From: Akanthomyces muscarius
Taxonomy: Eukaryota; Ascomycota; Sordariomycetes; Hypocreales; Cordycipitaceae
Length of the DNA: 64,000 bases
Reading direction: 5' to 3'
NCBI RefSeq assembly: GCF_028009165.1
Contig: NC_079244.1
Coordinates: 3,348,001-3,412,000 of the forward strand
Part shown: in pieces, positions 33,746-44,104 of the stretch
How positions within the stretch are numbered: the first letter of the stretch is position 1
How the letters are laid out: each line of letters begins with the position of its first letter
Made by a program: the position numbers and the translations under genes
The notes under the pieces: model-generated
Database searches by the model: none
Told to the model about the DNA's origin: nothing
The model's input: only the letters and a program-made list of their open reading frames with translations

Positions 33746-36251
33746 TCACCACGTCGCCGGTCCGAAAGTGCCATTCTCTGGCACCGTCTTCAGTATAGCA
33801 GTGAATGACGCATCAAGAGTATTTTGCACGGCCACATTACCCCACCACTGCGGTACAGGGACTCCTGGGAATGTTATGGCGAAGAAGATGATGACAGTGC
33901 TCAAGATCAGCCCAGCGTCGAGAGCCGATGCTGTGATGTAGTTGTAGGTCGACCACCATCCGTTGAAGCGGTCGTGGATCCATTTGTTGAAGATGAGGCC
34001 GACGATAGCCCACGACGAGAAGCTGAGCGGCGTGGCCGGTGGGAGCCAGGCCATGGACCCAAACATGATGGGGGCGTTGAAGTGGCGGAAGAACTTGATG
34101 CCTGCTTTGTGGACGAGGAGATAAAAGACGACGGGCAGAGCGGCACCGCCGAGCCAGAACCAGTTGAAGTGGCTGTACATGCCGCCGACGCCAAACATGC
34201 GCCGCGGGCCAATGACGCCCCAGACGATGCTGGAGGAGAAGAAGGCGCGGCCGTTGGGGCAGGTGAAGTGGTCCTTTTGCCTGTTGTCGCAGGCGTTTTC
34301 AATGTTGCCGAGCGTCCAGTTCATGACGGCAATCTGCACGAAGACGGCCCAGATGGTGGGGATGACCTGGCACCAGAATGTCACCTTGGGGGGAATCTTC
34401 ATGTAGTGGCCGAGCTTCAGGTCACCGGAGTACGTCTGCGCCTGGCCCAGAGTAATGACGCTGAATACTTTGAAAATCATGACACCAATCGGTCGGCCGG
34501 GGATCATGAAGCCTGCCAAAAAGGCGGAAAGGACGTTGAGACTGATGACAATGTTGGACACGGCCAGGATCATGGAGCTGGGGATCATGAAGATGACCGC
34601 CAGGATGAGCGAGACGAAGTACGCCCACCATGGAAGCTGCGAGTCGAATGCCAGTGTAGTGACCAAGCCCAACGCGAGCGAGACCAAGAAAAGGGCGCCG
34701 TACCACCAGTCAGGGGCTTCGTCGTATTTCTTCATCATCTTCAGGTGAACATCCGGCTCCTGGTTACGCGAGGAGCGGAACCGATGCCAAATCTCCTTGC
34801 CATGGTACAGGCCCGTATGCACCAGAGTAGACATGAGCGCCGCAAAGGAGAGGCCGTAGTTTAGAGCCAGCGCTGGAGTTAGGAACAAGGGCGAGTAGTC
34901 CTTGTAGCTCTTTTCGTCAAACGTGAAGCCGGGACCGAGAATCTTGTTCACCTGGTACGCGCTCTGCGTATTGTCGTACACTTGCGACGTGACGAGCGGC
35001 AGGTACTTGGACCACAGCGCGCCGCTGTAGGTGATGCCGATGATGGGCAGGATCATGAAGCAGAACAGGCCGACCAGCGTGTTGACGTGGGCGTGCGTCG
35101 GTGCGAGCAGCGGGTTGGCGAGGTAGGCGGTGACGTAGGTCCAGTCAAACGTGATGGGCAGCAGGGAGAGGCCCGAGTAGCCGCCAAACAGCTGGTTCAC
35201 GACGACATTGTCGGGCCTGATCCAGGTCGGAAAGGAAAAGACGGCCAGCCCTTGAAAGATGACGGCCGGGAACCAGTAGTAGCAAAACATGCCCGCGGCG
35301 GCCAGGCAGAACCAGCTGTACCGGCTGATGCGCCATCCATTCGCATTACTCGCGGCGCCGCCGCCGCTGCTGCTGCTGCTGCCGCCGCCGCCGCCCCGGT
35401 CGTGGAGCGCATAAAAGAGCGTCGTGCTGGAGAATTGCGCCGGCCACAGCATCGCGGCCGGCCAGACGAGGAAGCGGCGGAAGACGCCGGCAAAGGAGAT
35501 GCCGATGAGCTGCGAGCTGAGGGTGAAGAGCAGCGAGAAGCCCCAGCCGAGGTTGCGGTCGTAAAAGGGCTTGCCCTGCAGCGCGAGCAGCGCGTCGGTG
35601 CTGTAGGCGTAGCCAAAGGTGACGTTGGCCATGAGCGTGATGACGGTGTGCTCCTTGATGGTGAAGGGCCCCGTGTTGAACGTCCACTCGAGCCCAAAGG
35701 TTCTAAACTTGCGCATCGGCACCACGCGCGCCCAGAAGCAGCCGATCGGGTAGACGAGCAGCTGGATGATGATGGCCTGGAACGCAATCGCGGGGTTTCT
35801 GAGAGTCGATTGTCAACAAAGCCGCATGGCTAGGTAATGGCCTCTTGCGCCGGGTTCGCGCGTACGGCGGCGCGCGGCTTCCTACGTACCTCATGCTCAG
35901 AAACATATTCAGGCCGGCGCCGAGCGTCACAAACAGCATGCCCAGGATCCAGGCGCGGACCGTGTTGGCGACCTCGCCGCCGTCGGTGTTGCGGACGGCG
36001 ACGCGCACCTCCTCGTACGGCGAGTTCTCGCAGAGGAGCGCGTCCGTGTCGGCCATTTCCTTGACGTCGCCGCGGTCGAGCGCATCGTGGACGGCGGCGA
36101 GCTTCTCGGGCGGCAGGTTGGGGTCGTGCTGGTGGTTCTGCTCAAAGTGACGCAGGTCTTCGCGGGCTCTTCCTGCTGATGACGCCAAGGAAGATTCATC
36201 GTCGCCGGCAGCCACCGCCGCGGCCTCTTCGGAGATGGAGGGCGATTTCAT
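33746..36251 (-). CDS. OPT-family oligopeptide transporter
   Basis: Proton-coupled transporter of small peptides or metal chelates at the plasma or internal membrane. Two exons, 36251-35890 and 35798-33746, with a 91-nt intron, give 804 residues. A long acidic cytosolic N-terminus includes the family motif SPYEEVRVAVRNTD. About 14-16 hydrophobic helices follow, starting at ARAWILGMLFVTLGAGLN. The characteristic N-P-A-I-A and KEHTVITLMANVTFGYAYSTD segments near the first helices are clear. A Gly/Ser run (HDRGGGGGSSSSSGGG) from GCC/GCT repeats expands one loop. The 3' ends of this gene and of the GH16 gene converge, 148 bp apart. It looks intact. Confidence 0.92.
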
Positions 36252-37483
36252 ATTCCCGGTGTGGCGTGCGCGCGGCTGAACCGTAATCGTCGAATCAGCA
36301 AATCAGACGTTTTTGGACCAATCTCACTACCAAGATGGGATTTTTATTTTTTCCCTTCGCTAGTGATCAGGCTGAAGCCACATTCTCGTTTTTCTCGTCT
36401 TTTTTTGCTTTGCAGGGGATAAGTTGGGGTATTTAACTAGAACTACCGGCATAAGTGCTGACCCCCCCCCCCCCCCTCCGTCGTGTGTGGGGGTAACTAA
36501 CACAACAGCCCGTTGCCCGTGTCACCAGTAAATAATTGGAAAAAGCGGCAAACTGCGACCCTGCAGAGACTTTGGCTGGATGGGCCCGGGGATGGATAGG
36601 GCGATTCAGTTGGTTGGTTCGGCGGGCGAATACTGGGATGCCCTCCACTGTGGAGAGAACCTTGCTCTGGTCCCCAGAACGAATCACACATGCCGGCCAC
36701 TTCATTCGTCTCTCCATCCTCACTCATTCTCTAGGCTTGTCAAACTATTTGCTAATTGAGAAGTGAGCTCGTTGTTGTGACGTGTATTCCCGAGTACGTA
36801 TGGCTGAGCGAAGGGCAGGGCAGATCTCAACCACTGTCATCGAGATGACCTTTTGAGTTTTGCACACGGCCATGGCTTTTAAGTTCATTCCCGCAGCTGC
36901 CAGATCACGGCACGGCAAAGGCCTTGCTTGGTCTGCACGCCGCTCTGTAACGTGGCACGCATGGTTGGTGGCATGCATGGTTTGTGCAGTGTGGCAATTG
37001 TTGCCCACCTCAACTGCAACATGAATGAAAGGAAAGTACGTGAGTGCTGGGAATGGTTCTTCCAGGCTCGGCCTACAGCGGGCGTCGGACACTGTGTCTC
37101 GGGAAGAGCCCCGGATTTGTCTGATTTAGTGCATTGGGTTAGGGAGGAGTTTTCTCAGCTAGGGCGAGACAGGGCAGTGTTCCAGGTTCCCGCGTGCCCA
37201 TGAAGTTACCAACTATCTTTATCTTCTCAGCATAAAGCAAGAAGGGGGATGGTTATTTTGCAAAGTGATCCAGGTGACGCTTCTGCTGCCGGCAGTAGCG
37301 CGTTATAGAATCTGCTCAAGGACAAGACGACCAGTGATGTCCTCAACCAAGTCGAGCCAGTAGCACCACCCAGTCACTTTACATTCACAGTCACACAAAT
37401 ACATAAATACACGAATGGATAAATAACAATAGAAGACACAGTATATAACATCTCAGTATTTACAATTGAAGCAGAATCCCCGT
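36252..37483. other. intergenic, with poly-C tract
   Basis: OPT promoter on the left and 3' flank of the Efm7-like gene on the right. It contains a run of 15 C (36462-36476). No gene is supported. Confidence 0.5.
36462..36476. repeat. C15 mononucleotide run
   Basis: Fifteen consecutive C residues about 210 bp upstream of the OPT start codon. The length may be uncertain in sequencing. Confidence 0.9.
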
Positions 37484-38413
37484 CTATGTCCTTTTCAGCA
37501 CAATGATATTAAGCCATCTCTTTTTATTCCTGTCATCGTCCTCGCGCACCTCCTTCCACTCCCTCTCCGCGCCTTGGCAATCCCGCTCCCAGATGTGCTC
37601 AATCTCGAGCCCCAGCCTCTTGAGCTCTTCCTCATCCAGGAACAGCGCCATGTTTGCGCGGCCCGTGTGCAGCCCGCCGATGATCCAGGCGCGCGCCTCG
37701 TCGTCCCGCGCGAGGAAGTGGTCCACCGAGCGCCGCAGGTTGTCGTGCTGCCACGGCATCCAGAGCACGTCCGCGGCCATGATGCGGTTGAATGCGTGCT
37801 TGTCCCTCGCGCTGAAGTCGTCGTCCAGCGCGCCCCAGGCGTGGCCCTCGACGGCGACTTGCTGCGTGCTCGACTTGTCGTCGCAGCTTGCAGGCGCCGC
37901 GGCAGCAGCAGCGGCAGCAGCACGACGCACCACCCCGCGCTGCAGATTGTCCCGTAGAGGTCCCAGCACCGTCTCCGAGGGATAGTCGCTCGCGACCACG
38001 CGCTTGGCGCCGAGGAGCCCGGCCATGATGCTGCCCAGGCCGGCGCCCGCACCGAGCTCGAGGACGTGCCTGTCCCGGACGTCGAAGCTCACATCGGGTA
38101 GCAGCCGTGGCGCTGCTGCTGTCCCGGACGGCACTCCCAGCGTGTCGGCCTCGATGAGCTCGGCCAAGAGCAGCGAGGCGTTCCACAGATAGTGGCTGAA
38201 CAGGGTCCTGTCCGTCTCCAGCGTCGGGTTACACAAACGGAGGAGCAGCGGCTCTGATAGGTGCGGCGACTTGTAAATCAGCGTCTGCCCGGGGTCGCCG
38301 TGTAGGTTCGGCGCCTCGTCTGGGAAGATGCTGCCCAGGCCGCTGCCGAAGAAATCTTCCGGGTCATCGTGCTCGTCTGCGTTTGGCAGGGAGATGCGAT
38401 TTGCGAGCGACAT
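37484..38413 (-). CDS. Efm7/Nnt1-like protein methyltransferase
   Basis: Cytosolic class I methyltransferase related to yeast Nnt1/Efm7, which methylates the N-terminal region of translation elongation factor 1A. Single exon, 309 residues from the ATG at 38413. Motif I is HVLELGAGAGLGSIMAGLLGA (VASDYP follows), preceded by HYLWNASLLLAELIE; the later RIMAADVLWMPWQHDNLRRS corresponds to the post-I region of METTL21-like enzymes. The segment after motif I contains a run of nine alanines coded by GCA/GCG-type repeats, probably a flexible loop. It is divergent from the Nudix gene with 227 bp between start codons. Older annotation as nicotinamide N-methyltransferase is likely for this family but is not favoured. 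Confidence 0.82.
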   Translation of the reverse strand: MSLANRISLPNADEHDDPEDFFGSGLGSIFPDEAPNLHGDPGQTLIYKSPHLSEPLLLRLCNPTLETDRTLFSHYLWNASLLLAELIEADTLGVPSGTAAAPRLLPDVSFDVRDRHVLELGAGAGLGSIMAGLLGAKRVVASDYPSETVLGPLRDNLQRGVVRRAAAAAAAAAPASCDDKSSTQQVAVEGHAWGALDDDFSARDKHAFNRIMAADVLWMPWQHDNLRRSVDHFLARDDEARAWIIGGLHTGRANMALFLDEEELKRLGLEIEHIWERDCQGAEREWKEVREDDDRNKKRWLNIIVLKRT

Positions 38414-38640
38414 TTGCCCGTTTTTTTGCTTTCTACTGCCACCTACCTTGATCACTGGCGAGAATTTTCCATGGTCGACGAGTCCACCGCCGCTGGCTGC
38501 AGCGCTCCGACTTTGTCCCGACTGGGCAGCCCTTCAGTGGGTAAGTCGGGTAGCAGTGGGCTCACCTACAACTTCTCATCAACGTTGGGTTGTATTATAC
38601 AGGCTGCGTCCTCAAGCAAGACAAAAAAGGCAGAGGCATC

Positions 38641-39389
38641 ATGGTTTCCTCTGAAGGACCGAAGCAACTAGCCACTGGGCCATTGGTACGTGGGTCATTC
38701 TTACTTCAATTCAGTGCACCGTCCCTAACAAGTCTCAGCCAGACGAGGAGGCCCGCTGGATCAAGCTGGTCAAGTGAGTACCTACACACCGACACCTCAC
38801 ATCGCCACCATTCTCTACCCTTCCTCCCACCTAACGCTGCCCCAGGATCGACTACCAGGACCAGACCGGCAAGGCGCGCACCTGGGAGTCCGCCGAGCGC
38901 CGCAGCCGCCCCTCCAGCTGCGACATTGACGGCGTCGGCATCATCGCCATCCTGCGCAACGCCGCCACCGGCGCCCAGGACATTGTCCTGCAGCGGCAGT
39001 ACCGCCCGCCCATCGACCGCGTCTCGCTCGAGGTCCCCGCGGGGCTCATCGACGCCGGCGAGACGCCCGAGCAGGCCGCCGTCCGCGAGCTGCGCGAGGA
39101 GACGGGCTACGTCGGCGTCGTCACGGAGACGTCGCCCGTCATGTTCAACGACCCCGGCTTCTGCAACACCAACCTGCGCATGGTCCACGTCGCCGTCGAC
39201 ATGGCCCTGCCGGAGAACCAGAACCCCCAGCCGCAGCTCGAGGACGACGAGTTCATCGAGGTCTTCACCCACCCGCTCAAGGACCTCTGGGCCCTGTGCC
39301 AAAAGCTCGAGGCCGAGGGCGTCGCGATTGATGCGAGGGTCGGGACGCTCGCCGAGGGTGTGCTCCTGGCACAGCAGTTTAAGCTTTAA
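38641..39389 (+). CDS. Nudix hydrolase, ADP-ribose pyrophosphatase type (Ysa1-like)
   Basis: Hydrolyses ADP-ribose-type sugars to AMP and ribose 5-phosphate. Three exons are inferred: 38641-38685, 38739-38773 and 38846-39389, with 53- and 72-nt introns (both with CTAAC branch sites), giving 207 residues. A complete Nudix box spans about residues 93-115: G-x5-E-x7-RELREETGY, matching G-x5-E-x7-REUxEExGU. Upstream VLQRQYRPPIDRVSLEVPAG and downstream FNDPGFCNTNLRMVHV fit the Ysa1/NUDT5 group. The first exon codes for only 15 residues. The gene faces another Nudix gene tail to tail, 105 bp away. Confidence 0.9.
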
Positions 39390-39494
39390 GCATGCTAAAC
39401 TATGGATGGACACGACAAATAGAGGACGAGTCTTTTTTTAACGATATTTATATGATATAGAATACAGCAGGATAGAAGCCACGATAGAACACTA

Positions 39495-40429
39495 CTAGAC
39501 TTTGCCTTCTCGCCGCAGCCCTTCCCATAGAGCCAACGCACCGAGCGCCTTGGCGTCTCGCGCACCCGCCTTCCACGCATCCTTCATCGGCACAATCTTG
39601 AGTGTAATCTTCTCCCCGCGGTCCCTCAAGCCCGTCAGCCGTCCGCTCCAGCTCTGCAGCTCACTGCGCGAGACCTTCCTCTCGTAGCTATAAATCGTCA
39701 CATGCTCATCACACCCGCCCGCGCTCGGAAACATGGCCCTTGCCAAATCCTCCTCCTCGCCCGCCTCCTCATCTGCCACCGCCGCCAAGTCGCTCAGACA
39801 CGTCAGCTCGTCCTCTGCAATCGTAATGCCAAGCTCCTCCTCAATCTCCTGCGCCGCCACGCCCTTGAAGTTGCCCGCGTCGTCGACCATGCCCGCGGGC
39901 AGCTCGACGAAGCTGAGGTTCGCGGCGGGCACGCGCGGCTGCACGGTGAAAACGACGTAGCGCTCCTCCTCGTCGGTGGCGTCGTCGGGGATGAGCATCA
40001 CGAGCATGGCGACGCTGGGTCCGCGGAGCAGCGCCGCCGCGGGTAGCGTCTCCCCAGCGCTGTTGGACACGACGGCCGTGAGCTTGACGAAGCCGACGCG
40101 CTGCCCGCCGAAAAGGTCAAAGGCCTGGACGGTGACGGAGCGCAGGACGTACGGATCCGCGCGAAAGGGGTGCGCGGTGCCGGCGGCGGACTGCAGCGCG
40201 AGGGAACGGGAGAGGGTGCTAATCCAACTCTAAAGCCTAGTTAGCTATCAGAACGACAATGTAAAGAGAAATATTGTGTTCGAGTAATAGGAGTATATTG
40301 AATAGCTAGGTCAATGTTGTTGTGCATGTCGCTTACATTAAAGGGCTTGAATGACCACAGCTGGTCGTCAGCAAGGCCCTCGGGAAGGGTGATGGGAAGG
40401 CCCTCTTTGGATTGGATGTGGCGAGACAT
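39495..40429 (-). CDS. Nudix hydrolase, ADP-sugar diphosphatase type (plant NUDX14-like)
   Basis: Two exons, 40429-40337 and 40229-39495, with a 107-nt intron, give 275 residues. The C-terminal half aligns by eye with ADP-sugar diphosphatases: PAGMVDDAGNFKGVAAQEI, then EEELGI, MFPSAGGCDEHVT, and LTGLRDRGEKITLKIVP. The Nudix box is a variant: the usual first Glu is Gly, and the Arg of REUxEE is Gln (QEIEEELGI); the metal-binding EExxE core is kept. Such proteins hydrolyse ADP-glucose or related sugars. The N-terminal part (DPYVLRSVTVQAFDLFGGQRVGF) is the usual preceding domain. No clear organelle targeting signal. Confidence 0.85.
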
Positions 40430-40799
40430 GGTGCTTTGAAAGCGGGCGCAAGAGGCAACTGGATAGAAAAAACGGCAATTTTGTGAGCCGCAAGGTCGAG
40501 CTAGAGATATTCTATTGAAAATGAGTCCTTGCAACGCCTGCTTCATGTCGTGGCTCTCCGTTTGCCAGCTGTCGAAATGTGCAAGTCGAGCTTTCATCAT
40601 TACGTCGAGGATCTGCCAGCCATGGCAGCTGTGCAAACAGCGGGTCAGCTGGCGTGCAGCAGGCACCAGTTCAGCAGCGACGCCATCAAATACATTGCCA
40701 TAACTGTGAGGCGCCAAAATTCTTCATTATTCATTAAGCTTGATGTAACTTGATACATAGTTTTGAGCAAGTAATTTGCTGCTCAAGTGGCTGCTAAGA
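40430..40799. other. intergenic, Nudix promoter
   Basis: Carries the promoter of the minus-strand Nudix gene and the 3' flank of the next minus-strand gene. No gene is supported. Confidence 0.5.
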
Positions 40800-42014
40800 T
40801 TAGGTGGCCGCCCAGTATACGTCAATGCTCGCGGCCTGGACGCTGTTAGTCCAGCTTGGAAATCTAGACTTTGCCCACAGCGTCACAACATCGCCGAGCT
40901 GCAGACTGCGCACAAATTCGCCATCACCGGTTTCGCGTCCACGTCCGTTCTCCTCTAGAGACTTGCCGCCATCAGAGTCAGGCTTAACATCGTCGTGGCA
41001 CGCCCACGTGATTGAGTGTTCCTGCCAGTCTCTGTGGGCGCGCTTGTTTCTGCAAACGGTCCATTTCGGGCTGTGAAGCAGTGGAAACTTATACTCAAAT
41101 TGAGGCTCGTCGAGGTTTGTTTCTTTCGCTTCAGGGTTGTCTTTTTTATCTTCTTTCTGTGCTTCCTCTTGCTCGTCCTGCTTGTCGTGTGCATCGTCTT
41201 CATCTTCCTCCTCGGGGACGACTTCTGTGATGATCGGGTATACTGGTCGGAGAGCTTCTCGACGAAGAGCAGTCGGGGGAGGGTCTTGCGGTTCGCCTAC
41301 GCCAGTTAGTAACTGATATTGCAGGACGTCTTTGCAAGGCTATCTTGTCTTACCGGTCGCGGAGCTTTCCAAACGCTCCAAGCCAGCTTCGAACCAAGTC
41401 CAAGAGTTCTCATACAGTCCGCCAGTTTCTCCCGACCAGCCCTGGTCATGCGAGGTAAACTTGAAGACGATCTTGCGCACGGGACCCTGGAGTTTAGGGA
41501 GCGGATAGTCTGCCATTCTTTCCAGCTTCTTGGCGGGTATCTGATTATGTAGAGGCTTGGCCGGGGCGGGCTCACCCTTCAAGTCCAGGTCGCCACCGTG
41601 CTCGCTCGTGAATCCGATGGGCAGAGATCGAACCTGCCGCTGTTAGCTTGTTGTGTATGTTTGCATGCTGGAGCAGCCACTTGCCAGAAATTTGTCTTGA
41701 ATCGAACGAGAGCTCACCGTCAGCTCATGCCCCGTGTAGTCGGCAGCAGTCATCGTGTGCACCCAGTACTCTGCGAGTTCGAAGATGCCATCAATGACAT
41801 CGACGGGTAGCTTGGTCGCCTTGGCGAGCATGATGCGCACCACAACAACATCGATTGGAGAGGGGTCGTAGTGGCCGTCGTCATTGTGCTTTCCTGCGTG
41901 TGGCGTGCCTGGAATGGCATCGGAATCGCCTTCAGTCGCTGCATCGGGCGCCTGGCCGATACCAAGGGCTTGTATGCGACTGATGATGTTGGCGGGGATG
42001 ATTCTGAACGACAT
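40800..42014 (-). CDS. conserved fungal protein of unknown function
   Basis: Three exons are inferred: 42014-41685, 41633-41354 and 41296-40800, giving 368 residues; the sum is an exact multiple of three. The first intron (41634-41684) appears to use a GC donor (GCAAGT). Two beta-type segments stand out: KIVFKFTSHDQGWSGE with NSWTWFEAGLER near the middle, and at the end LQLGDVVTLWAKSRFPSWT with ASIDVYWA. Together they look like a paired beta-sandwich split by a highly acidic/lysine-rich insert (EEEDEDDAHDKQDEQEEAQKE). I have seen this layout as an uncharacterised fungal family but cannot name a function. No signal peptide or membrane segment. Confidence 0.72.
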
Positions 42015-42602
42015 GGCGGGGTAGCTCCGCGGCAGACGCGTCTTGTTGGGAGTTCAGTTTGTGCGTGAGGTGCGGGAGGTTCACTGTCTTGCTTGTCTCT
42101 AAACTTTGAAGCGTATTAGCTAAATCGAAACTGTCGTTTTTCTTGTAGATGAAGCAATGTGGCGGATCATGAAGTGTTGAAGAAGTGAGGATGCAGTGCC
42201 GCCTACATGGCGTCGCCCCCAAAACGTAGGGTGCATTGACGTCAGCCTGTGCCAGGGCCTTGGCTGGGGCAACGCAAGCACGTTGCCCCGACGCAAGGCA
42301 ATCGACGCATCCACCTTCTGCTTTAGTATTGGAAAGTACGCTTCTAGACGCTAACAAACAAGCTGCTTTTAACTGAATTAGAGTTGGTCATAATAAGGCT
42401 GAACTGAGCGAATCTAGTCGCTTAGCTATCAAGGCTGACCCGAACGGCCGTCGCTTTTGACACTGACAACTTGGAAAATGTGGTTACCGAAAGGAATTTA
42501 TCAGCCAGTCTGCTATAAGCGCGCGTTCTAGGAAGAAGAAAAGAAAAACCTAGAGTGGTGTAGTAGACGACCCTTTCGCCACCCTTCACGCGTAAAATCA
42601 TA
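42015..42602. other. intergenic, no gene seen
   Basis: 5' flank of the unknown gene (-) and of the small candidate gene (+). Short frames lack features. Confidence 0.5.
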
Positions 42603-43034
42603 ATGCCTCGCGGAACTGATCAACAACCTGTCGGCCCATCGTTCGTCTGCGATCACCGTCCCGCTGCTGCTGCTGCTGCTGCTCACCACCACCGCCGACA
42701 TCAACACCCGTCGACGCCGCCGCCGTCGCATTCTCCCCCTCCAGCCTCCTCCGCAGCTGCTCAAACTCGGCACTGCTGCGCTGCGTAAAGGAAGAGGGTA
42801 GCCGCTAAGTCTTGCCTGTGGAATCGCGTTTATAAACGCCATCACTATAGAGGCAAATACTATAAGAAGGGGCCATATTGCGCGTTGGATCACAAGAAGA
42901 ATCATTACAAGCTGCATTTTAAAGATCTAAAGGCCATCAATAACTATTTCAAGGACAATATGAAAGAGGGCGAAACATTTACTGACGTTAATATGTCCGG
43001 ACCAATCCCCTCCCACATCCTTAATAGGTCTTGA
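42603..43034 (+). CDS. small hypothetical gene, doubtful (possibly broken)
   Basis: The frame from ATG 42603 hits a TAA at 42786, but the same frame reopens and stays open to TGA 43034. Removing a 66-nt intron (42785-42850, GTAAAG...TATAG with a CTAAG branch) takes out the stop and gives 121 residues. The first half is low complexity (seven Ala, His and Pro runs from CTG/CCG repeats). The second half is Lys/Tyr-rich (GKYYKKGPYCALDHKKNHYK, then INNYFKDNM). No family recognised. The stop could equally mean a pseudogene. The stop lies 6 bp before the 3' end of the Egh16-like gene on the other strand. Confidence 0.35.
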
Positions 43035-43040
43035 GTAGAT

Positions 43041-44104
43041 CTAATGATGCTCAGGTTCAATTGCCGCGTCTATGCGCTTCTTCAAACGGTACGCAACAGC
43101 GCGCTTACGCGAACCATCACTTTGTGTGAAGAAACCGGCGCCGCCGAAGGGACCAGCAGGTGCATTATTGCGAATGCGAACAAAACAAACGTTATTCAGC
43201 CCGGCAACCTCGCCCTTGCATAGCATATCCGGGTTTAACTTAATTTTCATGTTGTAATTCGTGTTTGTTCCAAGGGATAGGCCGACGAAGCCATCACCTG
43301 GAACGTTTTGGATAACCTTGACGGATGTGAATGCCTTGTAATCCGTGCCTGCCGATGTCGTGTCAACCGTGACGGCCATTGGCCCGGGACCATCTTCATT
43401 AACCTGGAACAGATTAGCCCACAGCTATGCATGGCTATTTTCCCTACTGGGTTCATGATCTGAAATACCTGTCGATATACTAAATCAAGTTCACCGTTGT
43501 CGTTGGTGGTAGGAAGGCCGTCCGTTTTCCCTTTACCTGCATAATCGCCAACGATAGTCTCCACCGGATAACTGGTCCTCTTGCCACCAAGACCAAGAAA
43601 TCCAATGATAGGAAGGCTGAGTATGCTCTGTCTCTGAAACAATCCGCCAGCGTGGCTCTTATGCTCGCGACGCTGCTTCGTTTCCTCAGATGGAACATCA
43701 TCGGCCTTGCCTGTGGACTTGCCTCCACCAGTATATCGCGGTGCCTTTCCTAAGCCCATGTACTCATTGATGACTGCATCAGGATTGCAGTTACCCCCAC
43801 CCTGCGTCCAACCAAGTGCGCCATACTTATGCGTTCTCATCTCTTCGTCGCGTATGATTGCAGTGTCGGCTTGAGCCCCACAAGCGTTGACGATGCAGTT
43901 TCGTGGAGTACCATCCAGAACTAGACGGGCCAAGTTAGATTTAATGATACTTTCCGGCTAAACGAATAGCAGAAGGGGCCGCAAGGTGCAATTCTTACCA
44001 CATGCACCAGGAGCAGTCACGCCATTAGCTCCATTCACCTGCAACAGGACGCCATGTGCGTTTGCGCCAACAACCAGAAGCGACGTGAAGTAGAACAGTT
44101 GCAT
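43041..44104 (-). CDS. Egh16/GAS-like secreted appressorial protein
   Basis: Secreted protein of the Egh16-like family, which includes Magnaporthe GAS1/GAS2 (MAS3), proteins made in infection structures. Three exons are inferred: 44104-43999, 43920-43469 and 43403-43041, giving 306 residues. A signal peptide of about 16 residues (MQLFYFTSLLVVGANA) is followed at once by HGVLLQVNGANGVTAPGACG, so the mature protein starts with His. Family features are NCIVNACGAQADTAI, GWTQGGGNCNPDA, a charged linker (about 85-125), YRQVNEDGPGPM and CFVRIRNNAPAGPFGGAGFF. Cysteines are paired as in the family. The role in virulence is known only genetically in relatives; the catalytic activity, if any, is unclear. 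Confidence 0.88.

Noticed and set aside
33824..35833. Long plus-strand frames (33824-34864, 34982-35833)
   Set aside because: They lie antisense to the OPT gene and consist of charged low-complexity translation typical of shadow frames.
41610..41640. tRNA-like T-arm (GCAGG TTCGATC TCTGC) on the minus strand
   Set aside because: No matching acceptor stem or D and anticodon arms upstream; it lies at an exon start of the unknown gene.
42528..42917. Minus-strand frame of 129 codons
   Set aside because: Its translation is mostly the antisense of Ala/Pro repeats; no start context or domain.
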